Assembly: GCF_000737705.1 (NCBI RefSeq)
Contig: NZ_JPRH01000007.1
Coordinates: 124,001 to 188,000 of the forward strand
Direction: 5' to 3'
Length of the DNA: 64,000 nucleotides
Source: Chryseobacterium soli
GTDB lineage: Bacteria; Bacteroidota; Bacteroidia; Flavobacteriales; Weeksellaceae
A program made the translations under genes and the position numbers. The notes under the pieces were generated by a model, which made no database searches, was not told the origin of the DNA, and saw only the letters and a list, made by a program, of their open reading frames with translations. Positions 52,807-62,614 of this stretch are shown here, piece by piece. Numbering within the stretch: the first letter of the stretch is position 1; the number at the start of each line of letters is the position of its first letter.

Positions 52807-53610
52807 ATGAATGATATTAAGCTGATCGTAACCGATATGGACGGAACATTCCTGAATTCTCAATATGAAGTTAGCCCGGAGTTTCCGGAAATCTATGAAG
52901 AGCTGAAAAGAAGAAATATTCTCTTCGTACCGGCAAGTGGAAGACAGATGCTGGGGATCACCAAATATTTCGGAGCGATTGAAAATGAAATTGGTTTTAT
53001 TGCTGAAAACGGAGGGTACATGGTGTACAAGAATCAGGAATTATTTGCTGACCAGCTGAACCAAAATAATATTGCGGAAATTATCCGTTCTATCCGTACA
53101 GTTCCAGCCGCAACGGCCGTTTTATCAGGCAAGAAAAAAGCCTATTACGAAACAGATAATCAGGATTTTATAGACTATATTGCACGGTTTTATACCGATA
53201 ACGAAAGGAGTGAGGATCTAACGGAGCCGGTAGATGACAGTATTTTTAAAATTGCCGTTTATCATCCCGAAAGCTCTGAAAAATATTTATATCCGGTCGT
53301 AAAAGACTTTGATCAATTCGGACTTGAAGTCGTAATTTCTGGCCAGCACTGGATGGATATTATGAATAAAAATATCAATAAAGGAAATGCACTTGAAAAA
53401 TTGCAGAAAACTCTTAATATTACTCCCGCTCAGACCATGGTTTTCGGAGATTATATGAATGATATCGAAATGCTTAAAAAAGCCCAGTACTCTTATGCGA
53501 TGGAAAATGCGCATCCTGCCGTAAAAGCAGCAGCAAGCTTTGAAGCGGGTTCCAATGATAACTTTGGAGTGTTGAACACCATTAAAAACTATCTGAATGC
53601 GGGTTTATAA
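52807..53610 (+). CDS. Cof-type HAD-IIB phosphatase
   Basis: A 267-residue cytoplasmic phosphatase. HAD motif I DMDGTFL (nucleophile Asp), motif II ASGR, motif III Lys in NKGNALEKL, motif IV FGDYMNDIEML; the cap between residues 80 and 190 is the IIB type. These enzymes dephosphorylate sugar phosphates or flavin/pyridoxal phosphates with loose specificity. It ends the plus-strand series after GH67 but has its own apparent promoter, so membership in the xylan regulon is uncertain. Confidence 0.92.
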   Translation: MNDIKLIVTDMDGTFLNSQYEVSPEFPEIYEELKRRNILFVPASGRQMLGITKYFGAIENEIGFIAENGGYMVYKNQELFADQLNQNNIAEIIRSIRTVPAATAVLSGKKKAYYETDNQDFIDYIARFYTDNERSEDLTEPVDDSIFKIAVYHPESSEKYLYPVVKDFDQFGLEVVISGQHWMDIMNKNINKGNALEKLQKTLNITPAQTMVFGDYMNDIEMLKKAQYSYAMENAHPAVKAAASFEAGSNDNFGVLNTIKNYLNAGL

Positions 53611-53630
53611 ACAGCTTTAACATAATAAAT

Positions 53631-53663
53631 ACCCCCCGAAATGTATAAACATTCCGGGGGGGT
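53631..53663. terminator. Bidirectional terminator between HAD and phytase genes
   Basis: A C6/G7-rich stem topped by AATGT / ACATT with an ATAA loop (one internal mismatch) between the two convergent genes. Very stable in an AT-rich setting. Confidence 0.85.
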
Positions 53664-53665
53664 AA

Positions 53666-54706
53666 TTATTTCATATTGGCTTTTATCCTTTCTTCAACCA
53701 TACGCCAGTCATAGATATGAAAAACTTTGCCGTTACTCATGGCAACAAAGATTCCCTTCGGAAATTGAGGTCCCAGATTAATATTCGTTACCTCCGAACC
53801 ATCACTTTCACTGGTGGAAACCGGTATTTCAGCAATGATTCCTTTCGCCGGGTTTTCTCTCAGATACACATTGAAGGTATCTTTCTGCTGATTGGAAACC
53901 AAAATATATCCTGCTGCAGCAGAAGTAGGATAGATGGAAATTCCTTCCACATCAGATTTGAAATCACCTTTCCCGAATACCAGTAGTTCTTCATTGCCTT
54001 TTTCCGGATCAGCATAATACTGATGAACACCAAACTGCTCGTCAGAGTAATAAATATATCCTAATTCATCATCTACCGCAATGCTTTCAATCTCTTTCAA
54101 CCCGCTGTATTTTCCAAATTTACGGACTACATTTCCCGTGATCTTTCCCTCTTTCTCAGAAAGCAGATACTGCCATAAATAGCCGTCACTAGGTCCTGAT
54201 TTTCTTCCGGCAATCACAAAAATCTCTTCCGTTTTTGGATTTTTATACATAGAGATTCCCATTGGTCCGCGTTCCGTTTCTCCATCAAAAACAGAGAACG
54301 TACCCACTTCTTTCAGATCAGGAAGTGAATACAATTTCACCATATTGGTTTCTCTTTCGGTAACCGCAGCGATGTCTGTCTTTTTTCCGTTTAAAAGGAA
54401 TCCGTACTCAATATCCACATTATTAGGACGCTTTAAGCCCAATACCTTATTGATGATTTTTCCTTGAAGGTTGAAGGCATACAAGCCGCCGTCAGTATCT
54501 TTATCCGTTCCTACAATAATACTTTTTGAAGCATCCGCGGGATTTATCCATATTGCAGGATCGTCCGTATCATGAACAACCGTTTCAGTGATGACGGCAG
54601 GTACCAGATTTTTTCCCAATGATTTCTGTCCCATACAGCTGATCAAAAAAGGCAGTACAGAAAGGGCTGCGATGTAATGTATTTTTTTCATTCTATTCAT
54701 AATCAT
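53666..54706 (-). CDS. Beta-propeller phytase (3-phytase), lipoprotein
   Basis: A 346-residue (or 341 from the third ATG at 54691) envelope enzyme that releases phosphate from phytate. Lipoprotein signal MKKIHYIAALSVLPFLISC. The six-bladed propeller family signature is plain: TDDPAIWINPADASKSIIVGTDKD.. at the start, RPNNVDIEYGF, AVTERETNMVKLY, RGPMGISMY, EIESIAVDDELGYIYYSDEQFGVHQY, FKSDVEGISIY and SNQQKDTFNVY; the acidic residues bind calcium and substrate. The first ATG overlaps the stop of the TonB receptor gene (TAATG), so translation is coupled. Confidence 0.93.
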   Translation of the reverse strand: MIMNRMKKIHYIAALSVLPFLISCMGQKSLGKNLVPAVITETVVHDTDDPAIWINPADASKSIIVGTDKDTDGGLYAFNLQGKIINKVLGLKRPNNVDIEYGFLLNGKKTDIAAVTERETNMVKLYSLPDLKEVGTFSVFDGETERGPMGISMYKNPKTEEIFVIAGRKSGPSDGYLWQYLLSEKEGKITGNVVRKFGKYSGLKEIESIAVDDELGYIYYSDEQFGVHQYYADPEKGNEELLVFGKGDFKSDVEGISIYPTSAAAGYILVSNQQKDTFNVYLRENPAKGIIAEIPVSTSESDGSEVTNINLGPQFPKGIFVAMSNGKVFHIYDWRMVEERIKANMK

Positions 54707-57515
54707 TAAAAATCAAACTTTACGCCTAACGTGAATCTCGGTCTGTAGTATTCTACCTGAGCAGTTCTGCTCTGGATACCCTGATAATAGCGTAACGGCT
54801 GGTTGGTTAAATTATTAGCTTCCGCAAACACTCTCAGTTGGCTCGTTACTTTATAAGAGGCGTTGGCATCAAGGAAAATCTGTTTGTCGTAATAACGGTC
54901 TTCAAATGAATTTCCACCCAGTTCATCGATATAATGAGCCGCATAATTCATAGAAACCCTTGCAGAAAAACGTTTGTTTTCCCAGGAAAGAGATCCGTTG
55001 AACATATGCGGTGCCGTTCCCGGAAGACTTACATCATCCCTTTCCAGACCATCTTCATTGGTGATTCCTTTTGCTTTTGAATGGGTGTAGGTATAATTGA
55101 TGTACACTCCCAATCCTTTCCAGAAAGCTCCCGGAATAAAATCCAGCTGTCTCTGAAGTGCTGCTTCAAAACCGTAAATATCTACACTGCTTCCATTACG
55201 CTGCTGAGTAAATCTCCAGTTATTTTCCCCTGCGGGAATAGGGTTAGCCTGTCCTGCAAAATCCGTTGCGAAATCGATTGCAGAATAATTTCTTCTTGTA
55301 TAGGTATAAATAAAATCTTTAAGGTTTTTATAAAATAAGCCTCCGGAAAGAATTCCGACAGATTTAAAATATTTCTCTGCCATAAAATCGAAATTGTAGG
55401 CATATGTTGCTTTAAGATCCGGATTTCCGGCAGCAATCTGCTCATCACCGGAAATAACGTTAAGATAAGGAACCAGCGCATAATAGTTGGGGCGTGCCAG
55501 GGCAGTGGTAAAGGCTCCACGAAGCACAAGATTCTGTGCCGGAGTATATTTAAAAGAAACATTAGGAAGGATATTCGTGTATGAATTGGTATTATTGATC
55601 TTCCCGGCCAGGTTTTCCTCATCCATTACATAATTTCCGGTGTAATCGATCTTTGTTGTTTCGATACGGGCTCCCGCGATCATGGAAAATTTGTCACTGA
55701 AATCCTGATCCCAGCGGATATAACCCGCATAAATATTTTCCTTAGCACTGTAATTGCTTGAAAGGAATTCCTCCGGTCTCAGTGTTGCTGTAAATAGATT
55801 AGGATTAAAAAGATCCAGACCGCCCATATATCCTGCACTTACAAATGTTCCGGGAACATAATTTCCGGGCTGGAAATGCTGGCCGTCAAAATAAGTGGTC
55901 GGCACAGACAGCAAGCTTCCCATAGAACTGGTTGGGCTAAAAGAATAATAGTCATTGTCTCTTTCCTTTTCCTTCAGGCGGAGACGGGCTCCCACACGGA
56001 TTCGGCCTTTCTGATCCTGAATGACAGAAAACGGAAACCGTACATTTACTTTTGCTCCGAATTCCTTTTCTTGAGTAAAGCTATTGGCATCCGAAAGGCT
56101 GCTTAGCTGATATTTTCCTAAATTATCTGCAGTAAGAGGAGTGATCATCGGCCTTTCTGGATCACTGAAATTATTGGAAAATTTAATGCTTTCACCATCA
56201 AACTGCATCACGCGCTCATGAGGTTTCTTTTCGCTGGCAGTCGCATAGTTCATCGACCAGTCGAGATCCACTTTAGAACCCAAAAGATGCTCACCTCTCA
56301 AGGCATAATTCTGTACTTTTTGTCTCTCAAGACGGGTATTGTCATTATCAGCATCTCCGCCTTTCACCTGCCTGGTGATATTACCTTTCCAGCCGGTGAT
56401 TTCTGTTTCGTCACTGTTGTAGGTTGGCTTTATTTTGTAGCCTAATGCATATCTGTTTTCTTTATCATTTCTGAAATTATACATGGCAGAAGCATAGATC
56501 TTATTTTTAGGATTGAATTCATAATCCAAATTCAGATCAAAACTATGCCTGATACGGTGCTCATTGTAATACCGGACTCCCATTTTGCTTACGTAGGCAG
56601 TCTTTGCAAGATCATTGGCCAGACCCCAGGTCGGCTCAATATTATCAGATCCGAAATTATTGTTATTGTAGGAAAAACTGAAAACAGCCCCAACTTTTTA
56701 TTAAGGAAACGGTCGCCGTAGACTAATCCGGCAGTGTAATTTCCTTTTTCTCTGATGGGATTATATCCTCCAGCTACGGTAGCTGAAATTCTCTGGCCAT
56801 TAGGGGACGCTCTCGTAATAAGATTTACGGAACCTCCGATGGCGTCGGCATCCATATCCGGTGTCAGTGTTTTATTAACCTCTATGGTGGCAATCATATC
56901 AGAAGGAATAAGATCCATCTGTACATTCCGGTTGTCTCCTTCCGCAGAAGGAATTCTGTCACCATTCAGGGTTACAGAATTCAGGTTCGGAGCGAGCCCT
57001 CTGATGATCAGGTTTCTAGCCTCTCCCTGGTCATTCTGTATCGTAATTCCCGGCACTCTTTTAAGAGCATCTCCGATATTGGCATCCGGAAAACGGCCGA
57101 TCTGGTCCGAGGAAATTACATTGGTAATATTGGCATTATTCTTCTGCTTGTTTAAAGCCCGAGCCTGGTTTTTCAACGTAGCGCCACTTACAACAACCTC
57201 TTCAATAGCCGTCTCTCTTTTGGCAAAAACAATATTCTGTTTGGTATTTTTATCGGATTCGACGAGCACGCTGTATTCGCGGGTTCCGTATCCCAGATAG
57301 TCTATCTTCATGCTGTAGCTTCCGGAGGGAACATTAAGAAATACAAAATTTCCGTGTTCATCAGAAGTTGTATAAATATTTCCGGGGCTCAGGGAAATTT
57401 TAGCACCCGGTAATGCAATTTTGGTGTCGTCGTTAATGCTTCCTGAAACCGTACCGCTTTGGGCATAAAAATAGATGGATGCGCAGAGTAGAACAGAAGT
57501 AAATATTCTTTTCAC
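54706..57515 (-). pseudogene. TonB-dependent receptor linked to phytase, one-base frameshift
   Basis: Two minus-strand frames make up one receptor. 57515-56589 encodes the signal peptide (CASIYFYAQ), a carboxypeptidase-regulatory-like domain (GTVSGSINDDTKIALPGAKI), the plug (VISSDQIGRFPDANIGDALK, NLIIRGLAPNLNSVTLNGDR, PDMDADAIGGSVNL) and the first barrel strands, then loses sense after LNKKLG. From 56690 another frame continues VFSFSYNNNNFGSDNIEPTW and runs to the barrel end LGVKFDF at 54709. One extra G in the run at 56688-56691 (plus strand C's) restores a receptor of about 936 residues. Either a broken gene or a homopolymer sequencing error. It probably serves phytate or inositol-phosphate uptake. 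Confidence 0.88.
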
Positions 57516-57780
57516 TTTTCATTTAGATTTAAATTCATGCAAAATTAGAAGTCTAGAATGCAAACTGACTGAAATGAAAATTAAGCTTATTTTAAAGAAT
57601 TATTAACAGGAGCTAAGAAAAGTGTTATAATATTAAATATTCATTAATATTCATTTTTTTGTTATTTTATTATGTAGAAAAATGAAGAATAAATCAAGAA
57701 AAAGTAAGTTGTTGAATAGCAGTTTTTTTGGACTATATCAATATTGCCCGAACAGGAGTTGAAGTGTTTTTAAAATTATT

Positions 57781-58641
57781 TTACTTTAATTTTTTAAAAC
57801 TTTGAAAGGTTTCCACAACACCCTCAAAATGTTCATCCTTGAAAATTCCCGATTGATAGACCCGCTCAAAGGTTTCCGCAGTTCCGGAAGCCATTACGCT
57901 GGGGAGATTTTCACTGTTCAGCATTTCCGTCAGGCCTTTCATTTCATCAATTCTACGGAAAATATGCTGTGGATAGGTAGGAGTGGTTTTGGTAAGGTCC
58001 TGATAGGTGCCGGGAATAAATACCTGAAGACTTTCATTGAGTTCATCAAGGATACCAAAATGGGCTGCGGCAGTCATGGTTTCAAAAAATAAAGCGTTCA
58101 TTCCTTTATTCACCATAGAAAATAGTAATTTATAGGCTGATGCAGCTTCTGTTTTTTCTCCGGCATCTTTTATGGTGAATAGCGTTGAAAATAAATCAAT
58201 CAATAAATGTCTGTACATCCCGCTTACCACCAACGCAGCATGATCCGGAATATCTTTAGATGCACCCATCACAGCACCGTTAATAAACTGAATATCTATC
58301 GCTGAAAACAGAGCTTCAATAGCCAAAGCGGCAGCAGGAGTATTGGAGTTTAAATCAACATAAACTGGTCTGTTGTCTGTATTTTTTAAACAGGAAACTA
58401 CTTGTTCAGCAATGATCAGGCTTCCTTCAGGACTTGTAAGGGAAAGAATCATTTCAGCCTGATTAACCACGTGTTGCAGGGAACCGGCATCTTCAATACC
58501 GGCATTTTTGATGTTCTGTAAAGTTCGTGGCGACCTTCCTTCTCCCGCAGTGATTACTTTAAACTGATGTTTAATTAATTCTTTAGCGATCTGTGTTCCC
58601 ATATCTCCCGGAAAAAGAAGGGCTATTACTGGTCTCTGCAT
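57781..58641 (-). CDS. NAD(P)-dependent oxidoreductase, DUF1932 (6PGDH-like)
   Basis: A 286-residue beta-hydroxyacid dehydrogenase-like protein. Rossmann motif LLFPGDMGTQIAKELIKH at the N-terminus, SLTSPEGSLIIAEQV in the cofactor domain, INGAVMGASK at the substrate strand, and the helical DUF1932 C-terminus with the catalytic-type lysine in SAYKLLFSMVNKGMNALFFE. Substrate unknown. Its promoter region carries a 69-bp block repeated before the MFS exporter gene four kb away, so the two are probably co-regulated. The 265-base gap on its 3' side is AT-rich and holds a TAATTTTG -7 box (57547-57540) for the TonB receptor gene. Confidence 0.85.
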   Translation of the reverse strand: MQRPVIALLFPGDMGTQIAKELIKHQFKVITAGEGRSPRTLQNIKNAGIEDAGSLQHVVNQAEMILSLTSPEGSLIIAEQVVSCLKNTDNRPVYVDLNSNTPAAALAIEALFSAIDIQFINGAVMGASKDIPDHAALVVSGMYRHLLIDLFSTLFTIKDAGEKTEAASAYKLLFSMVNKGMNALFFETMTAAAHFGILDELNESLQVFIPGTYQDLTKTTPTYPQHIFRRIDEMKGLTEMLNSENLPSVMASGTAETFERVYQSGIFKDEHFEGVVETFQSFKKLK

Positions 58642-58685
58642 GGATGATGATTTTATGATTTACAATAACTGACAGTATTAATGAT

Positions 58686-58754
58686 ACAAAGGTCCTTAAA
58701 ATTTTTCAATCTGTAAAACACATTATTCCGATCATATCTATTGCTAAAACCGAT
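58686..58754 (-). promoter_or_regulatory. Conserved 69-bp promoter/operator block, copy A
   Basis: About 54 of 69 positions match 62615-62683 in the same orientation with no gap; the core from 58707 to 58754 matches at 40 of 48. It starts 45 bases before the DUF1932 start codon. Inside are two TAAAAC half-sites (TGTAAAAC and GCTAAAACCGAT) about 32 bases apart, and at the gene-proximal end GACCTTTG, one or two bases off the -7 consensus, as expected for an activator-dependent promoter. The remainder of the 310-base divergent gap to the serine hydrolase gene shows nothing clear. Confidence 0.65.
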
Positions 58755-58951
58755 GGATTTATTTAAATATTATCTTGGCAGTAATGATGACGGTTGGCTT
58801 TCACATTACGGTTTTGCTTTTGTTCCTTTTTTCTGTAATAGTTATAACGGTTTTTATCATTTATTGATATTTTTCTGTTGGAAAATGGTACCCAATCGAC
58901 TCAATATGTAATACAAACATTCTTTGAGTTGTCTTATTACTAAAACCATCC

Positions 58952-60385
58952 ATGAAAACGTATTGTATATTGATTTTTTGTCTTTTTTCGGCCTGTTTTC
59001 CGGCTCAGAATACTGAAGCTGCCGTAGCTACTGTCATCAACAGGGAAATGAAAGAACGGCAAATTCCGGGATTACAGATCGCCGTTGTGCAAAACGGCAA
59101 AATTATTCTTAAAAAAGCTTTTGGTACAGCCAATATCCAGGATCGTATCCCAGTTACTGATACAACTGTTTTTCCTATTAATTCATGTACAAAAGTTTTT
59201 ACGGCTGTAGCGATTATGCAGCTTGCTGAAGAAGGAAAACTCAATTTATCTTCTCCTTTATCTCAATATCTAGACGATCTTCCTGAAAAGTGGCAGCAGG
59301 TAACCGTTGAGCAGGTAATGACTCATATTTCCGGGTTCCCTGAAATATTACAGCTGCTGGATCCTATTACGGGGACTAATCTGAAAACAGAAAAAGAAAT
59401 TTGGGAAGCGCTTACAAAACTTCCCATGAGCTTTAAAACCGGTGAGCAGTTTAGTTATAATCAGACCAATTATTATCTGCTTGGGAAAATAATTGAAAAA
59501 CTCAGCGGACAGCCTTTTGATGTATTTTTTAAAAAGCGTCAGTTTGAACCGGTTGGAATGAAAAGTACAGTATTTGGGGATTCCAGAGATGTAATCGCTC
59601 ATTTTGCACCTACCTACAGATATACAACTATGCTGAATGGGCAAAAACTTAATGAACCCAAACTGATCAATGATTATCACTTATTTCCGGAGTTTACGAG
59701 AACAAGTGCCGGGCTCAATACTACTGCAGAAGAGCTTGCTGCCTGGATTATTGCTTTACAGAAAGGAAAACTATTAAAAAATCCGGAATCACTGCAACGG
59801 ATGTGGTCGCCGATTCGTTTTAATAACGGAACACCTACCAATTGGTCGCCGGGCTGGGGATTAACGAAGTTTAGGGCCGAACACAAGGCAGTAGGAATGT
59901 CGGGAGGTGGCAGATCTGCATTCTTAGTATATCCGGACGATAATTTATCTGTTATTGTCCTCACCAACTTAGGTGGTGGGATGCCTGAAGATTTCCTGGA
60001 AGAGCTTGCCGGAATCTATATTCCGGGTATTGTGAAAGCAGATCCCATTACTTTTCTTAGAATTCAGCTTAAAAAGAAGGGTTTTAATAAAGCCATTGAT
60101 GTAGTGAATGCAGAAAAGAAAATACATCCTGAATTCAAACCTAATGAATCTGAACTGAATGACTGGGCATATCGGTTAATGTCCCGAAACCAAATACAGG
60201 AAGCTTTCGAAATTTTTAAATTAAATACCTATTTATTCCCTGGCAGCTGGAATGCTTATGACAGCTATGGAGAAGTATTATTGAAAATGGGAAAGAAAAA
60301 AGAAGCTGCCGATATGTATAAAAAATCTATACAATTGAATCCTGATAATGAAAATGGGAAAAATATGTTGAAGCAGTTATTATAA
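58952..60385 (+). CDS. Serine hydrolase (beta-lactamase class C-like) with C-terminal TPRs
   Basis: A 477-residue exported protein (signal to about residue 19, CFPAQ). Residues 22-350 form the class C beta-lactamase/esterase fold: nucleophile Ser78 and Lys81 in INSCTKVF, Tyr169 in FSYNQTNYYLLGK, and the third element near HKAVGMSGGG. Residues about 375-477 are helical with a TPR pair (GSWNAYDSYGEVLLKMGKKK, AADMYKKSIQLNPDN). Such fusions are frequent in Bacteroidetes and are peptidases or esterases rather than true beta-lactamases. Substrate unknown. Confidence 0.88.
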   Translation: MKTYCILIFCLFSACFPAQNTEAAVATVINREMKERQIPGLQIAVVQNGKIILKKAFGTANIQDRIPVTDTTVFPINSCTKVFTAVAIMQLAEEGKLNLSSPLSQYLDDLPEKWQQVTVEQVMTHISGFPEILQLLDPITGTNLKTEKEIWEALTKLPMSFKTGEQFSYNQTNYYLLGKIIEKLSGQPFDVFFKKRQFEPVGMKSTVFGDSRDVIAHFAPTYRYTTMLNGQKLNEPKLINDYHLFPEFTRTSAGLNTTAEELAAWIIALQKGKLLKNPESLQRMWSPIRFNNGTPTNWSPGWGLTKFRAEHKAVGMSGGGRSAFLVYPDDNLSVIVLTNLGGGMPEDFLEELAGIYIPGIVKADPITFLRIQLKKKGFNKAIDVVNAEKKIHPEFKPNESELNDWAYRLMSRNQIQEAFEIFKLNTYLFPGSWNAYDSYGEVLLKMGKKKEAADMYKKSIQLNPDNENGKNMLKQLL

Positions 60386-60480
60386 AATTAATAGAATCTA
60401 CCGTAATTATTTATTTTCTTTGACCACAGATTTCACAGATTCACACACATGATTATTTTAATTATGTTACTTTTAAAACT

Positions 60481-60626
60481 ACGCAGATCTAGCAGATTGT
60501 TCTGTATGACGAACAATAAAATTCTTTGATTTTTTTAACTTTAAATAAATTTAGTGTTTAAAGACTTTATGTCTTTTGTGATTAACCATGTTTAGAAAAA
60601 ATCTGCATCATCTGATTGATCTGCGT
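60481..60626. repeat. Degenerate inverted repeat in a 374-base gap
   Basis: ACGCAGATC (60481-60489) pairs perfectly with GATCTGCGT (60618-60626), and GCAGATT (60492-60498) with AATCTGC (60600-60606). A smaller hairpin AAAGAC/GTCTTT lies inside the loop. CACAGATT-like copies precede the left arm (60425-60442). The composition resembles dispersed intergenic repeats of flavobacteria with CACAGAT...ATCTG(C/T)G arms. No coding capacity. Confidence 0.5.
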
Positions 60627-60707
60627 GATATTTAGATTTAACGTGTAGAAGTAATTTTTATCTGTTTTATTACAGCCCATTGAATTAATTTATAACAAAT
60701 AGCCAAC

Positions 60708-60743
60708 AAAAAAGGTCTGATTCATAAGAAACAGACCTTTTTT
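60708..60743. terminator. Bidirectional terminator
   Basis: A perfect 12-bp stem AAAAAAGGTCTG / CAGACCTTTTTT with a 12-base loop between the convergent serine hydrolase and hypothetical genes. Confidence 0.88.
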
Positions 60744-60759
60744 ATAGGATGATTTTTTA

Positions 60760-61176
60760 TTAAGATTCGCTGTTTACCAGCCCGTAATTCGCTGGGGAAG
60801 TTTCTTTCCCGAATAAACATGAAAAAATATTTTGGAATTCATGGATGTATTTGCATTTGATAGAATTACCATATATTTTCAAACCTTCCATTATTTTTCT
60901 TGAGCTTAGATCAATATCATATTTAATAAACGTTTCAGGTCTTTCGTAACGAATTCTGTGATCAGAGCTGTAAGTTCTTGAAAATCCAAATTTTTCAAGC
61001 CATTCCTCAGTAATTCTGATGGGTTTGATAGAATCTGCCGGAACTGAAATAATATGGATTGGATTTTCTATTTTAACAAAATAACCCTTTTCAACGCTTT
61101 GAAATATTTCAGTAATCGTAAAAATCTGATTTTTATACTCGACTAAGTTTTTAATTTTAAGATCATCTACATTCAT
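60760..61176 (-). CDS. Conserved small hypothetical protein
   Basis: A 138-residue cytoplasmic protein. It resembles a Bacteroidetes family, often in prophage or accessory DNA, with an N-terminal LKIKNLVEYKNQIFTITEI barrel-like segment, a central PIRITEEWLEKFGF and a C-terminal KYIHEFQNIFSCLFGKE (related members have KYVHQLQNLYFALTGEEL). The function is unknown. No phage genes are nearby. The 201-base gap upstream is AT-rich without a clear promoter. Confidence 0.72.
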   Translation of the reverse strand: MNVDDLKIKNLVEYKNQIFTITEIFQSVEKGYFVKIENPIHIISVPADSIKPIRITEEWLEKFGFSRTYSSDHRIRYERPETFIKYDIDLSSRKIMEGLKIYGNSIKCKYIHEFQNIFSCLFGKETSPANYGLVNSES

Positions 61177-61377
61177 AATATTTTGATTTTTTTAAGAGGT
61201 GGTACTTGGTTACTCTAGTTATTTACAAATATTATGCCTTACATCATAGATTTTATTAAAGTTTTTGTTAACAATTGTATAATTTTTTTCTACAAATTAT
61301 AATTTTATGTTAAAATTGTGTTTTTGTTGGGATTAATTTTGGACAATTGTGAAAAATGTGGTACCTGTTGAAAAAAA

Positions 61378-62565
61378 TTACTCTTGCTTATTTTTGGTAA
61401 CAGTCATAAGGAAAGAGACTCCGACGAATACGATCAGAACGATGGTGAAAATAGGCCATGAAGTGGCATTAAGCAAATATCCCGTGGCACTTCCTAAAAA
61501 GCTTGATCCAAAATAGTAAAACAGCCAATACATAGACGTAGCCGAAGATTTGCCTTGTTTAGCATGCAGCGCTGCCATCTGGCTTGCCATCGTGTGGGCC
61601 GCGAAAAAGGAGAGCGTAAATATTCCCAAACCTGAAATAACAAGATAAATATTCGTAGAGATCAGTAGACAAAGTCCCAAAAGCATGCAAAGTATTGCAC
61701 CTTTCAGAATATACTTTTTATCAAACCTTCCGGAAAGCCTGCTCGTAATCATGGTTCCCAGTACTCCAAAAGTGTACATTAAAAATATAAAAGCAATCAC
61801 AAAATGATTCAGTGAAAAAGGTGCTGCTTCTAACCGAAAGGTGAGGTAATTATACACACTCACGAAAACTCCCATCAATAATGCAGCGATACCATAAAGC
61901 CGAAGCATATAGGGATCCGTTAAAAAGACTCTCATCTGCTTTACTTTCAGGGAATAATCCACCTTTTGAGGATGAAAGAATTTTGATTCCGGGAACAGTT
62001 TCCAGAATACCAATCCTAAAAGCAGGCTTTCTATTCCAATAATAAGAACTGCATTTCTCCATCCGAATTCCCCGGCTAAAATAGTGGCAGATATTCTTCC
62101 GCTCATTCCGCCGATTGTATTTCCGCTGAGATACATACTGATTGCCAGAGGCACCACCATACTGCTGACCTCCTCTGTAAGATAGGCAAGGGCGACGGCA
62201 GAGACCCCAGAAACAACAAATCCTTTCAATACACCAATAACGATGAGTAAGGGGAGACTGGGAATCCAGGTGGAGATAATCGTAAAGAATGCTGATGAGA
62301 TAAGGGAAAACGTCATCAGTTTTTTTCGTGAATAACTGTCTGCCTGAAAAGCAAAAAATAACAATCCGCAAGCCATGCCTATAGTGGTTGAAGAAACAAG
62401 CAGAGAGCTATCGCCAACGGTTGTTTTAAAATGTTCTGCTACCATTGGCAGCAATGGCTGAAAAAGATAAAGCTGGGCAAAAACAGAAAGTCCTGAAAAG
62501 AAAATACAAAGTTTTATATATCGAAAGCGGAGGCTTCCCTTATCTGCTTTTTCAGATGTATTCAT
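61378..62565 (-). CDS. MFS exporter, YnfM-like
   Basis: A 395-residue inner-membrane protein with 12 predicted spans. LSVFAQLYLFQPLLPMVAEHFKTT and the loop 2-3 motif FFAFQADSYSRKKLMTFSLI place it in the drug/arabinose-efflux group of MFS, closest to YnfM. Cargo unknown. It lies directly downstream of the AraC-type regulator gene (107 bases) and its promoter carries copy B of the 69-bp block, so the regulator probably controls it. Confidence 0.9.
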   Translation of the reverse strand: MNTSEKADKGSLRFRYIKLCIFFSGLSVFAQLYLFQPLLPMVAEHFKTTVGDSSLLVSSTTIGMACGLLFFAFQADSYSRKKLMTFSLISSAFFTIISTWIPSLPLLIVIGVLKGFVVSGVSAVALAYLTEEVSSMVVPLAISMYLSGNTIGGMSGRISATILAGEFGWRNAVLIIGIESLLLGLVFWKLFPESKFFHPQKVDYSLKVKQMRVFLTDPYMLRLYGIAALLMGVFVSVYNYLTFRLEAAPFSLNHFVIAFIFLMYTFGVLGTMITSRLSGRFDKKYILKGAILCMLLGLCLLISTNIYLVISGLGIFTLSFFAAHTMASQMAALHAKQGKSSATSMYWLFYYFGSSFLGSATGYLLNATSWPIFTIVLIVFVGVSFLMTVTKNKQE

Positions 62566-62614
62566 AGAGTTGGAATTAAAAACTCATCTATAGATAAAGA
62601 GTTTTCTTTATCCT

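Noticed and set aside
24811..53610. Recent horizontal acquisition of the xylan locus
   Set aside because: No integrase, tRNA target, flanking repeat or visible shift in base composition or codon use.
58952..60385. Antibiotic-resistance beta-lactamase
   Set aside because: Class C-like fold but the SCTK/YNQ motifs and TPR tail fit peptidase/esterase relatives; no AmpC-specific features.
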